Shown: positions 33,326 to 43,206, counted from the stretch's first letter. The stretch: DNA of 64,000 bases from Amphibalanus amphitrite (GCF_019059575.1 NW_024882956.1:62001-126000), one strand, 5' to 3'. A program made the numbers and translations. The notes: generated from the sequence alone by a model not told the origin.

Positions 33326-33561
33326 GGAGAGTAAGATGCCCCTACCCTTACCCACCCCATGGGGTAAGATGCCCTTTTGCAAGACTTTTTAAAACATCTG
33401 TGTCTCTCACTACGCAGGTGATGAAGCAAAATTTCCAGCCTGCAAGGAAGGAGAAATAGTTGGTCTATTCTAATGCACACAAATCTCAATGGCGGATGCA
33501 GTTGTCCGGAGAGTTTCTACATTTTCCCTTAAGGGAAAATGTCTTACCCCACTCTCCCCTA
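33326..33561. mobile_element. Small TA-flanked MITE (GGGAGAGTAAGATGCCCC)
   Basis: GGGAGAGTAAGATGCCC after TA at about 33326 faces TTACCCCACTCTCCCC before TA at about 33560. The ends resemble those of the TA-flanked element at 42079-43028. The interior has further internal copies of GTAAGATGCCC and its complement. It is non-coding. Confidence 0.65.
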
Positions 33562-34242
33562 TACTTTTTGTTTGAGTGAGGTCAACTTGAGGAATTGACC
33601 TCGGGTCACGGTCAGGTCAGAGCCCCTAGGTCACGACCTTGATGGAAGGAGGTCATGTCGCAAATCACTCGATTCGGCAGGTCTTACCGAGTTCATTGGT
33701 GGCTTTCACGACTCGCTAGCTCAATTTGATCAAGTCGAGCGAAAAACTTATGATTGACGAAAAACTTATGACCCTAGTGACGTCATATATGACGTCATGC
33801 AAGTTCAACAATGCAAAAGTGAAGCGTCGAAACTTGCAAGGAGTGCATGAAATCACGATTCCGTGTGGCGGGGATAGTTTGAGATCGTTCCCGGCGCCAA
33901 AATAGCAGTTTTCATTTTTTCCCCATTGACTTGTAATGGTGAGGTCACGTGAGCGACCTGACCTCATGCGATCTTAAGGAAAAATCCGAGATATACATGC
34001 TGTGAAACCTCTGATGGATACTATTTCCTGTAAGTTTCATCTCCGTGTGAAAGCTTCTCTGGCACTGAGGGTGTTGCGAAGTTGCGACTTCTGAAGACCG
34101 TACAGAGGTTCACTTATGACGTCATACTGACCTGAAAATGAGGTTGATGTGAAAAGATCCGGCTTGAATCTCACGTATTCCAAGTTTCATCTCTCTATCG
34201 CGAGGGAGGGCGGCACCTGCCCCCTCGGCCGGCGAGGGTTAA
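33562..34242. mobile_element. AGGTCA-family element, left-truncated
   Basis: The right end CGGCCGGCGAGGG followed by TTAA (34239-34242) matches the end of the 27186-28215 element, and most of the body aligns with it. The core CCATTGACTTGTAATGG is at about 33914. The left terminus is missing; the copy starts next to the small TA MITE at 33561. Confidence 0.75.
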
Positions 34243-34554
34243 CCCTCTTCCCCCACAGCATTTCACTAACCCCCTAAGTGGTGGGTGGTAAAATGCCCCA
34301 GCAACCGCCGGGTTTAAAAAAGAAACAATGCGAATCGGCACTGCCGGAGGGGATGCGGGTGCCGTCTGACTTTTGTGGCTGGCTGGGAACCTGTGCCGGT
34401 GTGCCGGTGTGCCGCTGGGCACGTGTCGCGGTGTGCCGGCCGCCAGCGCGGCGGTTAGTCATGGGCCGGGTGGGCACTGGGCAGTGACGCACGGATCCGT
34501 CTACTAGCCGCCACTGACCGGCTCGCCGACCCCCCCCCTCCCCCCGCAGATCAG
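34243..34554. other. Intron-like DNA before the tropomyosin terminal exon
   Basis: No gene or repeat end is seen. Pyrimidine-rich tracts precede CAG at 34257 and again at 34547-34549. The latter is followed five bases later by a second AG at 34553-34554. Confidence 0.4.
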
Positions 34555-34637
34555 CGCCGGTCAACGAGAAGCTTAAGCACAAGGGCGCCGCTGACGAGAT
34601 GGATACGGCGGCGTTGGCCGAGTTCTCGGGTCACTGA
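34555..34637 (+). CDS. Tropomyosin terminal exon (exon 9 type), possibly decayed
   Basis: From the AG at 34553-34554 the exon is 83 nt including TGA: two bases of a split codon, then PVNEKLKHKGAADEMDTAAL followed by AEFSGH and stop. This mirrors the tropomyosin C-terminus (VNEKEKYK ... DELDxxFxELSGY), the overlap region that joins neighbouring tropomyosins head to tail on actin. Length and phase equal those of classical exon 9. Two cautions apply. The stronger-looking acceptor (CCCCCGCAG at 34541-34549) would add five bases and shift the frame. Several substitutions (EKEKYK to EKLKHK, GY to GH) also look like decay. It could be an alternative terminal exon or a relic. Exon 6 lies 22 kb upstream on the same strand. 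Confidence 0.65.
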
Positions 34638-34654
34638 GCGTCTGATGGGCGCGG

Positions 34655-34940
34655 CGCACCTCCGACACCAGTGACCGCTGCTGCTGACCGGATGTTGCCC
34701 CTGTCTGCACCTCCGACACCAGTGACCGCTACTGCTGACCGGATGTGTGCCCCTGTCTGCGCCTCCGACACCAGTGACCGCTGCTGCTGACCGGATGTGT
34801 GCCCCTGTCTGCACCTCCGACACCAGTGACCGCTACTGCTGACCGGATGTTGCCCCTGTCTGCGCCTCCGACACCAGTGACCGCTGCTGCTGACCGGATG
34901 TGTGCCCCTGTCTGCGCCTCCGACACCAGTGACCGCTGGG
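34655..34940. repeat. Minisatellite, unit about 60 bp, just behind the tropomyosin stop
   Basis: CTCCGACACCAGTGACCGCT recurs five times from about 34669, 34711, 34767, 34827 and 34869, with a sixth at 34917. Each is followed by ACTGCTGACCGGATG or GCTGCTGACCGGATG and GCCCCTGTCTGC. The spacing alternates 42, 56 and 60 bases. If the terminal exon is used, this array is 3' UTR. Confidence 0.85.
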
Positions 34941-34944
34941 TTCT

Positions 34945-35090
34945 CATTGATGCATGTTTGTGTAAAAATGACAGCATAACGGGCGTTTGTTTGCTTTTTT
35001 GCCAAGTTCTCTAAGCTTCGTACGATCTTCTTGCCATCTGCTTCAAATTCATGAGGGATAGAGACCCAGCTATCAACCGGCAAATGAACA
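34945..35090 (-). other. Recurrent short coding-like block (copy 1)
   Basis: On the minus strand this reads HEFEADGKKIVRSLENLAKK then QTNARYAVIFTQ. The same block is found at 41125-41235 on the plus strand with synonymous-looking differences. No family is recognised. It is probably part of a dispersed repeat carrying a reading frame. Confidence 0.45.
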
Positions 35091-35094
35091 TGAC

Positions 35095-35715
35095 GGGTAT
35101 TCTGTCCTTATACGATGGAAGACCCTTGGCGCCCAGATAGATAGCACTTAGGTTTTAGACTTGTGTGCTAGTTGATTATGTGTAGGCCGAATGCATGCGA
35201 AACTGTCATTGAAACATGTGTGGCTTGTCTGATGATTGTAACTGAATGTAACTGAACCGATGATTGTAACCGAATGATGTAACTGAATGTTTGTGTTATA
35301 CGAAATGCGTGTCGGTGTTTAATGAATATGTACGTCGAGTGTCCGTATATTTGCGCTGAAAATGTAATCGCGAGAGGTGCCATTGCAATGATCATGTACG
35401 TTTGTACATACTTTAAAGTGCTACATCAAATTGAATTAGATCCGTGTAAATAGGAAACTCACTAGGGTTACCCGCATGCTCCGCAACGCGAAGAAGGGTT
35501 ATTTTTGACCCGTGGGTATTGGGTTGGTCTGTATCGATTTGGTTGGTATCCATTTCGTTCGATTGCTTTTTGACGGCCAAGCATTTTGTAATAAAACAAA
35601 AAAGATGCATCGTATCGAGGTGCCCGTGTCGTATTATCATGCGTTCTACTTTAGAATGATTCGAAAACTGGTGTGAGGTCTTTTGAGGGCCATCGATGAA
35701 TTTCGCTTAAAATGA
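35095..35715. other. Unassigned DNA before the LINE 3' end
   Basis: Short direct repeats of TGATTGTAACTGAATG occur at 35230-35290. No gene is visible. The stretch ends at the LINE tail repeat. Confidence 0.4.
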
Positions 35716-35877
35716 CAATGTAATACCTTGTACCTTGTACCTTGTAGAATACGAGCTGTTTGAGGTGTTCTACACCTGTTTTGCTCGCTCTTTGTTTGAA
35801 TTTCTTAATCTTCTAAGTAGTTTAACCGTGATTTTTATCATGTAGCAAGTATCATTGTTATAATTGGCTCTTGACTT

Positions 35878-38712
35878 CTAAAGATGCCTGTATTTTTCTC
35901 TTGCCCATAGCTTGTCTAACAATGCTTTAAACTCGTTCAGTGATGGGGCCATTACAACCTCTGCAGGTAGAGAATTCCAGTCATTAATGACTCGTATGCT
36001 CCAGTGATTGCTTCTTGCCCTCGATTGGGCATGGGGCTTTGCGACCTTGAGCGGGTGACCTCTTGTAATTCTACATGTGGGCTCAGCAAAGAAGTTTTCC
36101 CTTGGCAGATCAAGCTTACTGTGCATTACCTGGTAGCATAATATAACATCGCCTCTTCTTCTTCTATATTGGAGTGAAGGAAGCCTTAGAATTCGAAGAC
36201 GTTCACTGTACGGCAGATCACGTATGTGGCTTACCAACCTTGTAGCCCGCCGCTGGACCCTTTCCACCATCAACTGGTCTTCTTTATTGTGAGGTCCCCA
36301 GATAGCGTTGCCATATTCAAGCAGAGGCCTTACCAAAGTCTTGTATAGGAGCGGAAGGGTCTGTGAGTCGATGTTGGCAAATGATCTGCGTATTGCACCA
36401 AGCACACGGTTAGCTTTTTTAACTGCTTCTGCTGCTTGAGTTCTGAATTTTAGCATTTCATCAATTGTGACTCCCAAGTCTCTTTCTTCTGAAACTTGCT
36501 GCAATGGGACGTCATTTACAGTGTATTTTTGCTTGGCATTGTTTGTTCCTAGATGTAGGGACTTGCACTTTGATGTGTTAAATGGGAGCATCCATTCTTT
36601 TGACCACATCTCAAGAGCATGAATATCTGCTTGAAGTGACTGACATTCCTGTTTGGACCCAGAACAGCCATATAACTTGGTGTCATCTGCAAACATGCGA
36701 ACCTTATTTTTCAGCATGGTGGGAAGGTCTGCAACGTAGAGAAGGAACAAAGTCGGACCGAGGACTGTCCCCTGCGGAATGCCACTAAGTACAGGTGCCC
36801 ACTCAGACTTGACTCCATTTACAACGACTCTTTGCTTTCTTCTTGTCAAGAATGCCTCAAGCCATGCTAGAACTTGGCCTCTTATACCAAAACATTGAAC
36901 CTTCTTTAGCAGTCTTTGGTGTGGAACAGAATCAAAAGCTCTTTGAAAATCACAGTAAATCACATCTACAGGACGTCCTTCATCTAGTTGTTTAGTCCAG
37001 TCTTCAAAGCATGTAAGAAGCTGACTAATGCAGGAACGACGTGGTAGGAATCCGTGTTGTTCGTCACATAGCTGCTCGGTTTCTTGTAAGTGTTTTATAA
37101 TTGAATCTCGCACCAATGACTCGCAAACTTTGGATAAAACTGAGGTTAAGCTGATCGGTCTGTAGTTGCTTGGGTCATGCTTGTCGCCTTTCTTAAAGAT
37201 AGGCACAATCTCCCCTATTTTCCAGTCTTCTGGAACCATCCCCTCCACTAAAGACTTGTTGATCAGGACACACAGTGGGAAGCTGAGTGGGCCTGCAAGG
37301 TCTTTAAGTATCTTCGGGTGCAAGCCGTCAGGCCCCGGTGCCGCCGACGGGTTCAGCTGACGAAGTTTGGCTTCAACTAAGCCAGGAGTAACACTGATGT
37401 GATCCAGTACTGAACCAGTCCATGTTGATGCAGGATGCGGTATTGATGACAGATCCTCAACCGTAAACACACTGGAGAACACTTGGTTTAAGATGCTTGC
37501 TTTGCTGCCATCATCTGTGATATCAGGCTCAGCTCCGTGATTCATCCGCAGGTTGGCAACTCTTGCCTTTGTCTTTGTTCTGCTGCTAACGTAATGCCAA
37601 AAGGCTTTCGGGTTTTCTTTTATGTTTGCAGCAAGCCTTTTCTCGTATGAAAAACGAAGCGACCTAGTCAAGCAGCGAAGGTCATTTCGGGATCTGACGT
37701 AACGAGCATAACTTTCAGAGTCCTGATGAAGTACGTATCTGAGCCACATCTTTTGTTTCCTGTTCTTCATACAAAGGGCTTGTTGGTTCATGTATATGTT
37801 GCGATGTTGGCCAAACGACTTTTTGACCGGAACACAAGTGTCAATGGCATGGCGGAGTTTCGTAATAAAACAATTGTAAAAAGCATCAGCGTCGATAGAG
37901 TTCATCTCAGTCCATGATGTACTACACAGCATTGCCGTCATTTTTGGCATGTCAGCCTTATACAAGACTCGCTTGTTGACAGAACTACGTTCTGGGGCAG
38001 AGTAGCATTCAAGCTGAAATTCCAGCATCACATGGTCGCTGCAACCCAAACCAGGTCTCGTTCCCAACCGTTTGACCATATTCTCTTCATTGGAAAACAC
38101 TAAGTCGAGCAGACTTGGGACAGTTCCTTGCCGAAACCTTGTAGGCTGCAGCACGTGCTGGTGGAGATAGCAATCTCTTACGACTTCTAGAAATTCGTGA
38201 CTGTAATGGTTGCGTGGAGCTCTGCTGAAACCTAATTCCCAGTCTATATCACCCATGTTGAAATCCCCCACTATGAGCAAGTGAGACGGATTCGCTGCCT
38301 CTACTTCCCGAAATAGTTGATTGAGCTGCTTGGTGTTTGATGCATCCGTCGACGGACTTCTATAGATGCAGCCTACTAGCAATGTATCATTGCCAGCAAG
38401 ACCAACTTCAATCCATAATTGCTCTCTGAAGTTCGTCTTCGGATAGTATTCCCCGACTTTGAGGTGTTCGGCACAATATATCATGACACCTCGGAGTCCA
38501 CTGGCTCCCAGATCAGACTGGGCTGGAGAGAAATTCAGGTGCATGGTGTATCTTGGGATTTGAAGAAAAGCAGGATTAATAGGTACAGTTTGCGCTTTAG
38601 GGATAACTTCTGAAATACAAATTATGTCCGGCTCATTTCCTGCGATTTCCATGCACAGCTCATCCCTTTTGTTAAGAAATTGATCCGCATTTGTGTAAAG
38701 TATATGGATCAC
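35878..38712 (-). CDS. LINE ORF2: APE endonuclease and reverse transcriptase (944 aa)
   Basis: This is the uninterrupted pol of the CR1/L2-type LINE. The N-terminal third is an apurinic-type endonuclease that nicks the target. Its motifs are YTNADQFLNKRDEL (residues 6-19), the E in CISEV near residue 35, IYRSPS (116-121), GDFN (149-152) and SDH (225-227). The RT, which primes on the nick (target-primed reverse transcription), follows with GPDGLHPKIL (460-469), FKKGDKHDPSNYRPISL (506-522), the catalytic Asp in YCDFQRAFDSV (about 588), SGIPQGTVLGP (643-653) and FADD (674-677). The C-terminal text LVRPLLEYGNAIWGP and YRRRRGDVI is characteristic of CR1/L2/Rex-type elements. ATG at 38712 lies 33 bases after the ORF1 stop, so reinitiation or bicistronic translation is likely. 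All key catalytic residues are present. Confidence 0.95.
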   Translation of the reverse strand: MIHILYTNADQFLNKRDELCMEIAGNEPDIICISEVIPKAQTVPINPAFLQIPRYTMHLNFSPAQSDLGASGLRGVMIYCAEHLKVGEYYPKTNFREQLWIEVGLAGNDTLLVGCIYRSPSTDASNTKQLNQLFREVEAANPSHLLIVGDFNMGDIDWELGFSRAPRNHYSHEFLEVVRDCYLHQHVLQPTRFRQGTVPSLLDLVFSNEENMVKRLGTRPGLGCSDHVMLEFQLECYSAPERSSVNKRVLYKADMPKMTAMLCSTSWTEMNSIDADAFYNCFITKLRHAIDTCVPVKKSFGQHRNIYMNQQALCMKNRKQKMWLRYVLHQDSESYARYVRSRNDLRCLTRSLRFSYEKRLAANIKENPKAFWHYVSSRTKTKARVANLRMNHGAEPDITDDGSKASILNQVFSSVFTVEDLSSIPHPASTWTGSVLDHISVTPGLVEAKLRQLNPSAAPGPDGLHPKILKDLAGPLSFPLCVLINKSLVEGMVPEDWKIGEIVPIFKKGDKHDPSNYRPISLTSVLSKVCESLVRDSIIKHLQETEQLCDEQHGFLPRRSCISQLLTCFEDWTKQLDEGRPVDVIYCDFQRAFDSVPHQRLLKKVQCFGIRGQVLAWLEAFLTRRKQRVVVNGVKSEWAPVLSGIPQGTVLGPTLFLLYVADLPTMLKNKVRMFADDTKLYGCSGSKQECQSLQADIHALEMWSKEWMLPFNTSKCKSLHLGTNNAKQKYTVNDVPLQQVSEERDLGVTIDEMLKFRTQAAEAVKKANRVLGAIRRSFANIDSQTLPLLYKTLVRPLLEYGNAIWGPHNKEDQLMVERVQRRATRLVSHIRDLPYSERLRILRLPSLQYRRRRGDVILCYQVMHSKLDLPRENFFAEPTCRITRGHPLKVAKPHAQSRARSNHWSIRVINDWNSLPAEVVMAPSLNEFKALLDKLWAREKYRHL

Positions 38713-38745
38713 TTTGCCGAATGATCTGGTTTTACTTGACTGACA

Positions 38746-40086
38746 TCATAAGGCACGAGGACGACTTCCATCAGCAGCGCCAGCTATGCACCTTCCAGAA
38801 GACGTACGTGACACTTCATCACAGTTAGAAGGATGATCACTTCCCATCGATGTTGTCTGTCCATTGGTGGTTCTTGGTTGGAGCTGTCTTCTCGTACTGC
38901 TTTGTACAATTCTTCCTCTTTGAATGACTAGGTTCAGCTCGCCACCAGCTCTCCTTCGGGCTAGCTCATCACGCAGTTGTTTTCCCTCCGCTCGCTCCTG
39001 TGCTGACAGATCTGGGTTAATGAATATTCTTGGAGAAAACCTGCAGTGCTTCAGCTGACTGGCTTCGCGTAGAATATCCCATTTGTTCGCCTCACTCTCG
39101 AGCGTCACTATTAATAGTCGCGGCCTAGTGTCCTGCCGCTTACCAGCTCTGAAACACCGCACGGGTGTCACGATCAGACGCAGCTCTTCGCGTACGACCT
39201 CGGTAAATTTGGTCAGATCATCTTTCATTCTGTCTCTGCCAGTCTCGCTTGTGGATTCCGGCAAGTTGAAGACAACCACGTTTTTCTTTCGCTTTTCTCT
39301 ATCTAGATGCTCATCAAACATCGCGACGATCTGCTGCCGTGTCGCTGCAGAATCCTGCTCTTGTGTCTTGGAAATGTCCTGCTGGGGTCGAGTAATCGCT
39401 TTTGAACCAAATGCGGCACGTTCATCAGCTGACTCTTCCGTTCCCATGCGATGTACGACGTGCGAAGCTGGTCGTTGAGTGGTCTGTTCCAGGCGGCCTA
39501 CCTGGGCCGATAAGTCACTTACATTTGCAGACATCTTGCGCAGCTCATTTGTCATGGACTCTAGCCTCGCGCCCGTAACGTCAACAACGGCGTCACAGAG
39601 TCCAGACACCTGGGCGATGCAGGAGAGCTGACTGTCGTTGTGTTTTTCTATCATATGCTCCAGCATTTTTGCTTGGCTTTGCACTACTCTTTCTAGGTCT
39701 TGCTGTCCGCGCTGGATAGCCTCAGCTACCTTTGCTTGTGTTTCTATAGCAATCTTCAGCTGATGTTTGTGATCGTGCAGAGACTGACTAACAACGTCCA
39801 TCTCATCTATCAGTGCCACTGTTGGAGTTAACTTCTTTTCCACTTTGCAATCACGTACTTTCTTCTCCACTTTCGTGACAGGTGTGTCCAAAGTGACTTT
39901 GCAAGTATCGCAGATCATGGGTCCATTTTCTGTGTCAGGAATGTCACAAGAAGTCCCAACACTGATCATGTGCTGCCTTATCTTGTTACGGTGTTTTCTT
40001 CTGCTGACACGAACCCACTCGTTACTGGATGGGTCGTACCCAGAGACTGAGCAGTCAGAATCTTCAGTTCCGTCTGAACTGATCAT
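38746..40086 (-). CDS. LINE ORF1: coiled-coil RNA-binding protein (446 aa)
   Basis: This is the first ORF of the same element. It has an acidic, serine-rich start, a basic patch (RRKHRNKIRQ, 29-38), a CDTC pair (59-62), a long heptad coiled coil at about 95-205 rich in Q, E, L and V, and then an RRM-like fold starting KKNVVVFNLPES (267-278). The fold continues to RPRLLIVTLESEANKWDIL and is followed by RIFINPDLSAQERAEGKQL, the typical C-terminal domain of L1-like and CR1-like ORF1 proteins. Such proteins trimerise and coat the LINE RNA with ORF2. The frame is intact from ATG at 40086. The tail after about residue 405 is low complexity (RRQLQPRTTNGQ). Confidence 0.9.
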   Translation of the reverse strand: MISSDGTEDSDCSVSGYDPSSNEWVRVSRRKHRNKIRQHMISVGTSCDIPDTENGPMICDTCKVTLDTPVTKVEKKVRDCKVEKKLTPTVALIDEMDVVSQSLHDHKHQLKIAIETQAKVAEAIQRGQQDLERVVQSQAKMLEHMIEKHNDSQLSCIAQVSGLCDAVVDVTGARLESMTNELRKMSANVSDLSAQVGRLEQTTQRPASHVVHRMGTEESADERAAFGSKAITRPQQDISKTQEQDSAATRQQIVAMFDEHLDREKRKKNVVVFNLPESTSETGRDRMKDDLTKFTEVVREELRLIVTPVRCFRAGKRQDTRPRLLIVTLESEANKWDILREASQLKHCRFSPRIFINPDLSAQERAEGKQLRDELARRRAGGELNLVIQRGRIVQSSTRRQLQPRTTNGQTTSMGSDHPSNCDEVSRTSSGRCIAGAADGSRPRAL

Positions 40087-40240
40087 GGTATTCCCCCGTT
40101 GACGTCAGAAGAGCGAAGGGAGTGCTTAGCTTAAAGCACGCGATCAACAACGAAAAATCGAGCAATGTAGGCGAGACTCGACTACTCGAAATTGATGAAT
40201 TTTACTATTACTATGAATTTTACTAGTAATGGTTTGGAAA

Positions 40241-41080
40241 ATTTACATTTAAGAATACTGTTGCTCATCATGCAAAAATGAAGACTGAACCTTGGACAGA
40301 ATTAAATGCTCTTTCCAACGGTGCCATTTTTAATTGCCAGAGATATCAGATCATGAAGCAAAACCATTTTGATAAACAAAGTGGCACAATATTGACAAAC
40401 ACTATTTTCTCCCGTGCTTTGTACCACCTTGATTTGGATCAATCAGCTTTTCACAATTTTTCCATGAGAGGCGGTACATTTTTATTGCCAATAGGCGTTG
40501 TTTCAACTCGCTCCGTCCGACGGTCACCTGAAAATAATATAAATTTCAAAATCCGTCCAAAACGTCAATTTTCCACATAAAAGTGCCCTCCCCGGTACAC
40601 CTGGCGCTTGTCATCCCCTGCACCGCACACCATTCGATAGCCCATTCAATTATCTACACGATGCTGTTTTCCCCGTGCCGGTCGGATCCCTGGCCACCGA
40701 GATATGGCACGGGGACCAGAACCGTGTCGGCCAAAATTAGCCGTTTTCGCCCGATTTCGCACGCCGATTTATACATGTAAAGTCTATGACGCGAATTTGC
40801 ACTTTTTGAGCACGCGCCACGCGCTCCCTATCAATCCTATCGAGCTGAGACCCCTCAAAGGCACGTCGTGCATCCTTGATCTAAAAGTTGTGCAAATTTC
40901 ACCGGGCTAGGTGCAACGGTCTGGCCTGTAGTCCACGCAAAGCACCACCAAGTCGGGACCTCGGTAACGGACAGACGCACCCTCCTCAAATACTAATATT
41001 GATTCCTTGCGATTTTCGAGACGAGACGAATGTTATATTTGGTGATATTGTGTCTGTTTTGTATGTCTGAAGATGTTAAT
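40241..41080. other. Unassigned DNA between LINE and PLE
   Basis: No repeat ends or protein similarity are recognised. The composition is mixed, and a few short frames lack any motif. Confidence 0.4.
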
Positions 41081-41089
41081 GGTGATATT

Positions 41090-41224
41090 AACGAAACGTT
41101 ACCCGACAATATAGGCACAATTTTACATGAATTTGAAGCAGATGGCAAGGAGATAGTACGAAGTTTAGAGAACTTGGCAAAAAAGCAAACAAACGCCCAT
41201 TATGCTGTCATTTTTACACAAAGA

Positions 41225-41235
<11 letters not shown>
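41090..41235 (+). other. Recurrent short coding-like block (copy 2)
   Basis: The plus strand reads LPDNIGTILHEFEADGKEIV, then RSLENLAKKQTNAHYAVIFT. It is nearly identical to the minus-strand block at 34945-35090. It runs directly into the (TA)n array. The function is unknown. Confidence 0.45.

Positions 41236-41277
<42 letters not shown>
41229..41277. repeat. (TA)n microsatellite
   Basis: About 24 uninterrupted TA units follow GATGCA. Confidence 0.98.
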
Positions 41278-41279
<2 letters not shown>

Positions 41280-41429
41280 CACAGACGATACAACACGCTA
41301 TTTCGTACATACGGCACCACACTTTCTTAGATACACGTCATTTTTGCCCTCATTAAAATACATGACATTTGAACATAGCATACAATATACGTACATATAG
41401 GTACATATGGCATACAATATGCATAGATT

Positions 41430-41875
41430 CAAGTGTCACTATTTCACATGTTTTTAAACTACAGAAGTAATGTGTCGGTCGAAGAGAGGGAGGCTTGTCA
41501 CAGTCTTATAACTGGGTGTTGATAATCGGGGCTGAGTCACAAATGTAAATGGCTTCAGTCATTGCAAGTCTACGTTTGTCGTGCTGCCGGGTTAGAATTT
41601 GGTGTTGGCAGTCAGGATGTCTCTTGTCAGTCTCATGTCATGTTCGGTTCGTGTGTTTTTGGTCCACCGTCTTGTATAGGTGCATCGCCAGTCGTCGGCT
41701 GAGAGTGGTGGTGGTGTATCCAATGTAGCTTACGTTGCGGGTTGCACAGTCCCCGGTAGAGCATTTGAAACGGTTAACTACACTGGTGAGCTGAAGTGTT
41801 GAGATGTTTTCCAGACCGTTTCGCACAACGAGAGAAGAGGCTCGAGGACTTTTGTAATAAATTTTTAATAAATCA
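41430..41875 (-). pseudogene. Penelope-like element, GIY-YIG endonuclease end (minus strand)
   Basis: The minus strand reads KIYYKSPRASSLVVRN, then VNRFKCSTGDC and NVSYIGYTTTTLSRRLAMH. This is the linker plus the GIY-YIG endonuclease of Penelope-like retroelements, with the conserved CxxxxC pair ahead of it. After a stop at about 41641 the C-terminal wording (TRDILTANTKF, EAIYICDSAPIINTQL) is visible in broken frames. The fragment starts at 41875, back to back with a plus-strand PLE RT. Inverted partial copies are a known PLE habit. Confidence 0.85.
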
Positions 41876-42076
41876 TACGCTACGTTCTGCTGAGGACTTT
41901 GTAGATATTCTCAGATAAGCCAAAAGGGATCTTGGCCTCGCTTGATACAAGCCTTTTCACAAATGTCCCTGCACCTGCGACGATTGATATCATTCAGGGC
42001 TATGTTTACAACAATGACAACATCGCGGCTCCTAGTCTGCCCCGAAACATCCTCCAATCAAGCTACTTCGCGCCTG
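41876..42076 (+). pseudogene. PLE reverse transcriptase, block 1
   Basis: The text HTLRSAEDFVDIL, then LASLDTSLFTNVPAPATIDI and NILQ is the first catalytic strand of a PLE reverse transcriptase (S-L-D-xx-S-L-F-T-N-V-P). It contains a stop after DILR. Reading is broken at TA (42077-42078) by a MITE and resumes at 43031. Confidence 0.85.
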
Positions 42077-43030
42077 TAGGGGAAGGTGTGGTAAGACGGC
42101 CCAGCGGGGCAAGACGGACCACCAGCCCTCCCGGCTGAACCGCTTCTGGTATCTACTGCTTTATGCACTCACTATGTTTGTTTTCCTTCGTAACAATGGC
42201 CACCTTGAGCTCATGCTGCTAGGACGCATAGCTTGTGAGTTATTGAGAAAAATGTTGTTTTTCGTCAAACCGATCTAATATAAGAGGTCTACGGGTGATT
42301 CAATTACGGCGCCTTTCTTGCATGATTAGTTTCTATTTTGCACTTTACTGTGAAGAACAAAGTTATAAACATAGTTATAGTCACACTTTAGGAAAGGCAA
42401 GGTTTTGCAATGTTGGGCTATTTGACATAGGTATACATCATGATAATGACAGAGTTTAGATTTGGGGCAAGACGGACCACTGTGATCCATCTTACCCTGT
42501 GGTGGTCCATTGTACCCTGCATATGGAAAGTTTTTTTTTCCAAAACATTGACACAAGTTTAAGTAAGCTAATTTTTCAGGAAGGAGTCTTTGTTGCATGT
42601 GAGCCATGCATGAAAGTGCTCAGTTAGCATGCATTCATGCCAAACGACAATCAACACACATGTTCCCAGCTTTTAGCTGCACTTCCATCACACATGAGTA
42701 AAGAATAAAGGCTCATTTTGTTATTTTACCATTCTGGTTACTTTTTCTTGCAAGAGTACAGAGCAGAAGTGTAACACACATGAACGGATAGCAGGCACTG
42801 CTGGGTGGTCCGTCTTACCCCACGTTTTTTCTTGTCTGAGTTTTTGACATGTCCCTCTTTAAGAGCATCCACCACCTTGATGTCTTTAATTTGAAATTTA
42901 GTCTTTACACATATCAACAGAGGAAGGATTGAGCATTCCGAAGACTATAAATAATATGAATTACGAGAGCAGTGTAGCAAGATATGCGGCCTCAAAACTT
43001 AGCTGGTCCGTCTTACCCCACCTTCCCCTA
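42077..43030. mobile_element. TA-flanked MITE in the PLE (GGGGAAGGTGTGGTAAGACGG)
   Basis: The body is 42079-43028 with TA at 42077-42078 and 43029-43030. The left end GGGGAAGGTGTGGTAAGACGG pairs with the right end CCGTCTTACCCCACCTTCCCC. Excision of body plus one TA restores the PLE frame RACTMEVPF. GGTCCGTCTTACCCC-type words recur inside (42470-42520 and 42808-42825). TA target and ends fit Tc1/mariner-type MITEs. Confidence 0.9.
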
Positions 43031-43206
43031 CCATGGAAGTCCCATTTCGCTGCCCCTCTGGTAAAATGTTCTACCAGATTGACGGTGTGGCAATGGGGTC
43101 TCCTCTCGGTGTATTGTTTGCGAATGCCAACATATGCCATATCGAACAAAATGTCCTAAACGCGTGTGAAACAAAGCCGTTCATGTACTTTCGCTATGTA
43201 GACGAT
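43031..43206 (+). pseudogene. PLE reverse transcriptase, block 2
   Basis: The frame reads MEVPFRCPSGKMFYQIDGVA, then MGSPLGVLFANANI and FRYVDD. These are the diagnostic PLE RT motifs: QIDGVAMGSPLG and the catalytic YVDD. It is cut within the codon run after the YVDD by the hAT-type insertion starting at 43207 and goes on at 45725. Confidence 0.9.

Larger units (their letters stand above)
35720..40240 (-). mobile_element. CR1/L2-type LINE, two open ORFs, near full length
   Basis: The minus-strand element has ORF1 (40086-38746), a 33-base gap, ORF2 (38712-35878), a 3' UTR of about 130-150 bases and a terminal heptamer repeat, (ACAAGGT) about three times at 35724-35748. Short terminal repeats in place of poly(A) are typical of CR1/L2-group elements. 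The 5' limit is not marked by a duplication I can see; sequence before 40240 is unassigned. Unlike every other element here it has no insertion and no stop in either ORF, so it looks young. Confidence 0.85.

Noticed and set aside
34655-34940. CRISPR-like or coding interpretation of the tandem repeat behind the tropomyosin stop
   Set aside because: The units are contiguous without unique spacers, in a eukaryotic locus; frames across it only repeat the unit.
36582-39478. Plus-strand frames over the LINE
   Set aside because: All are antisense to the intact ORF1 and ORF2 and carry no motif.
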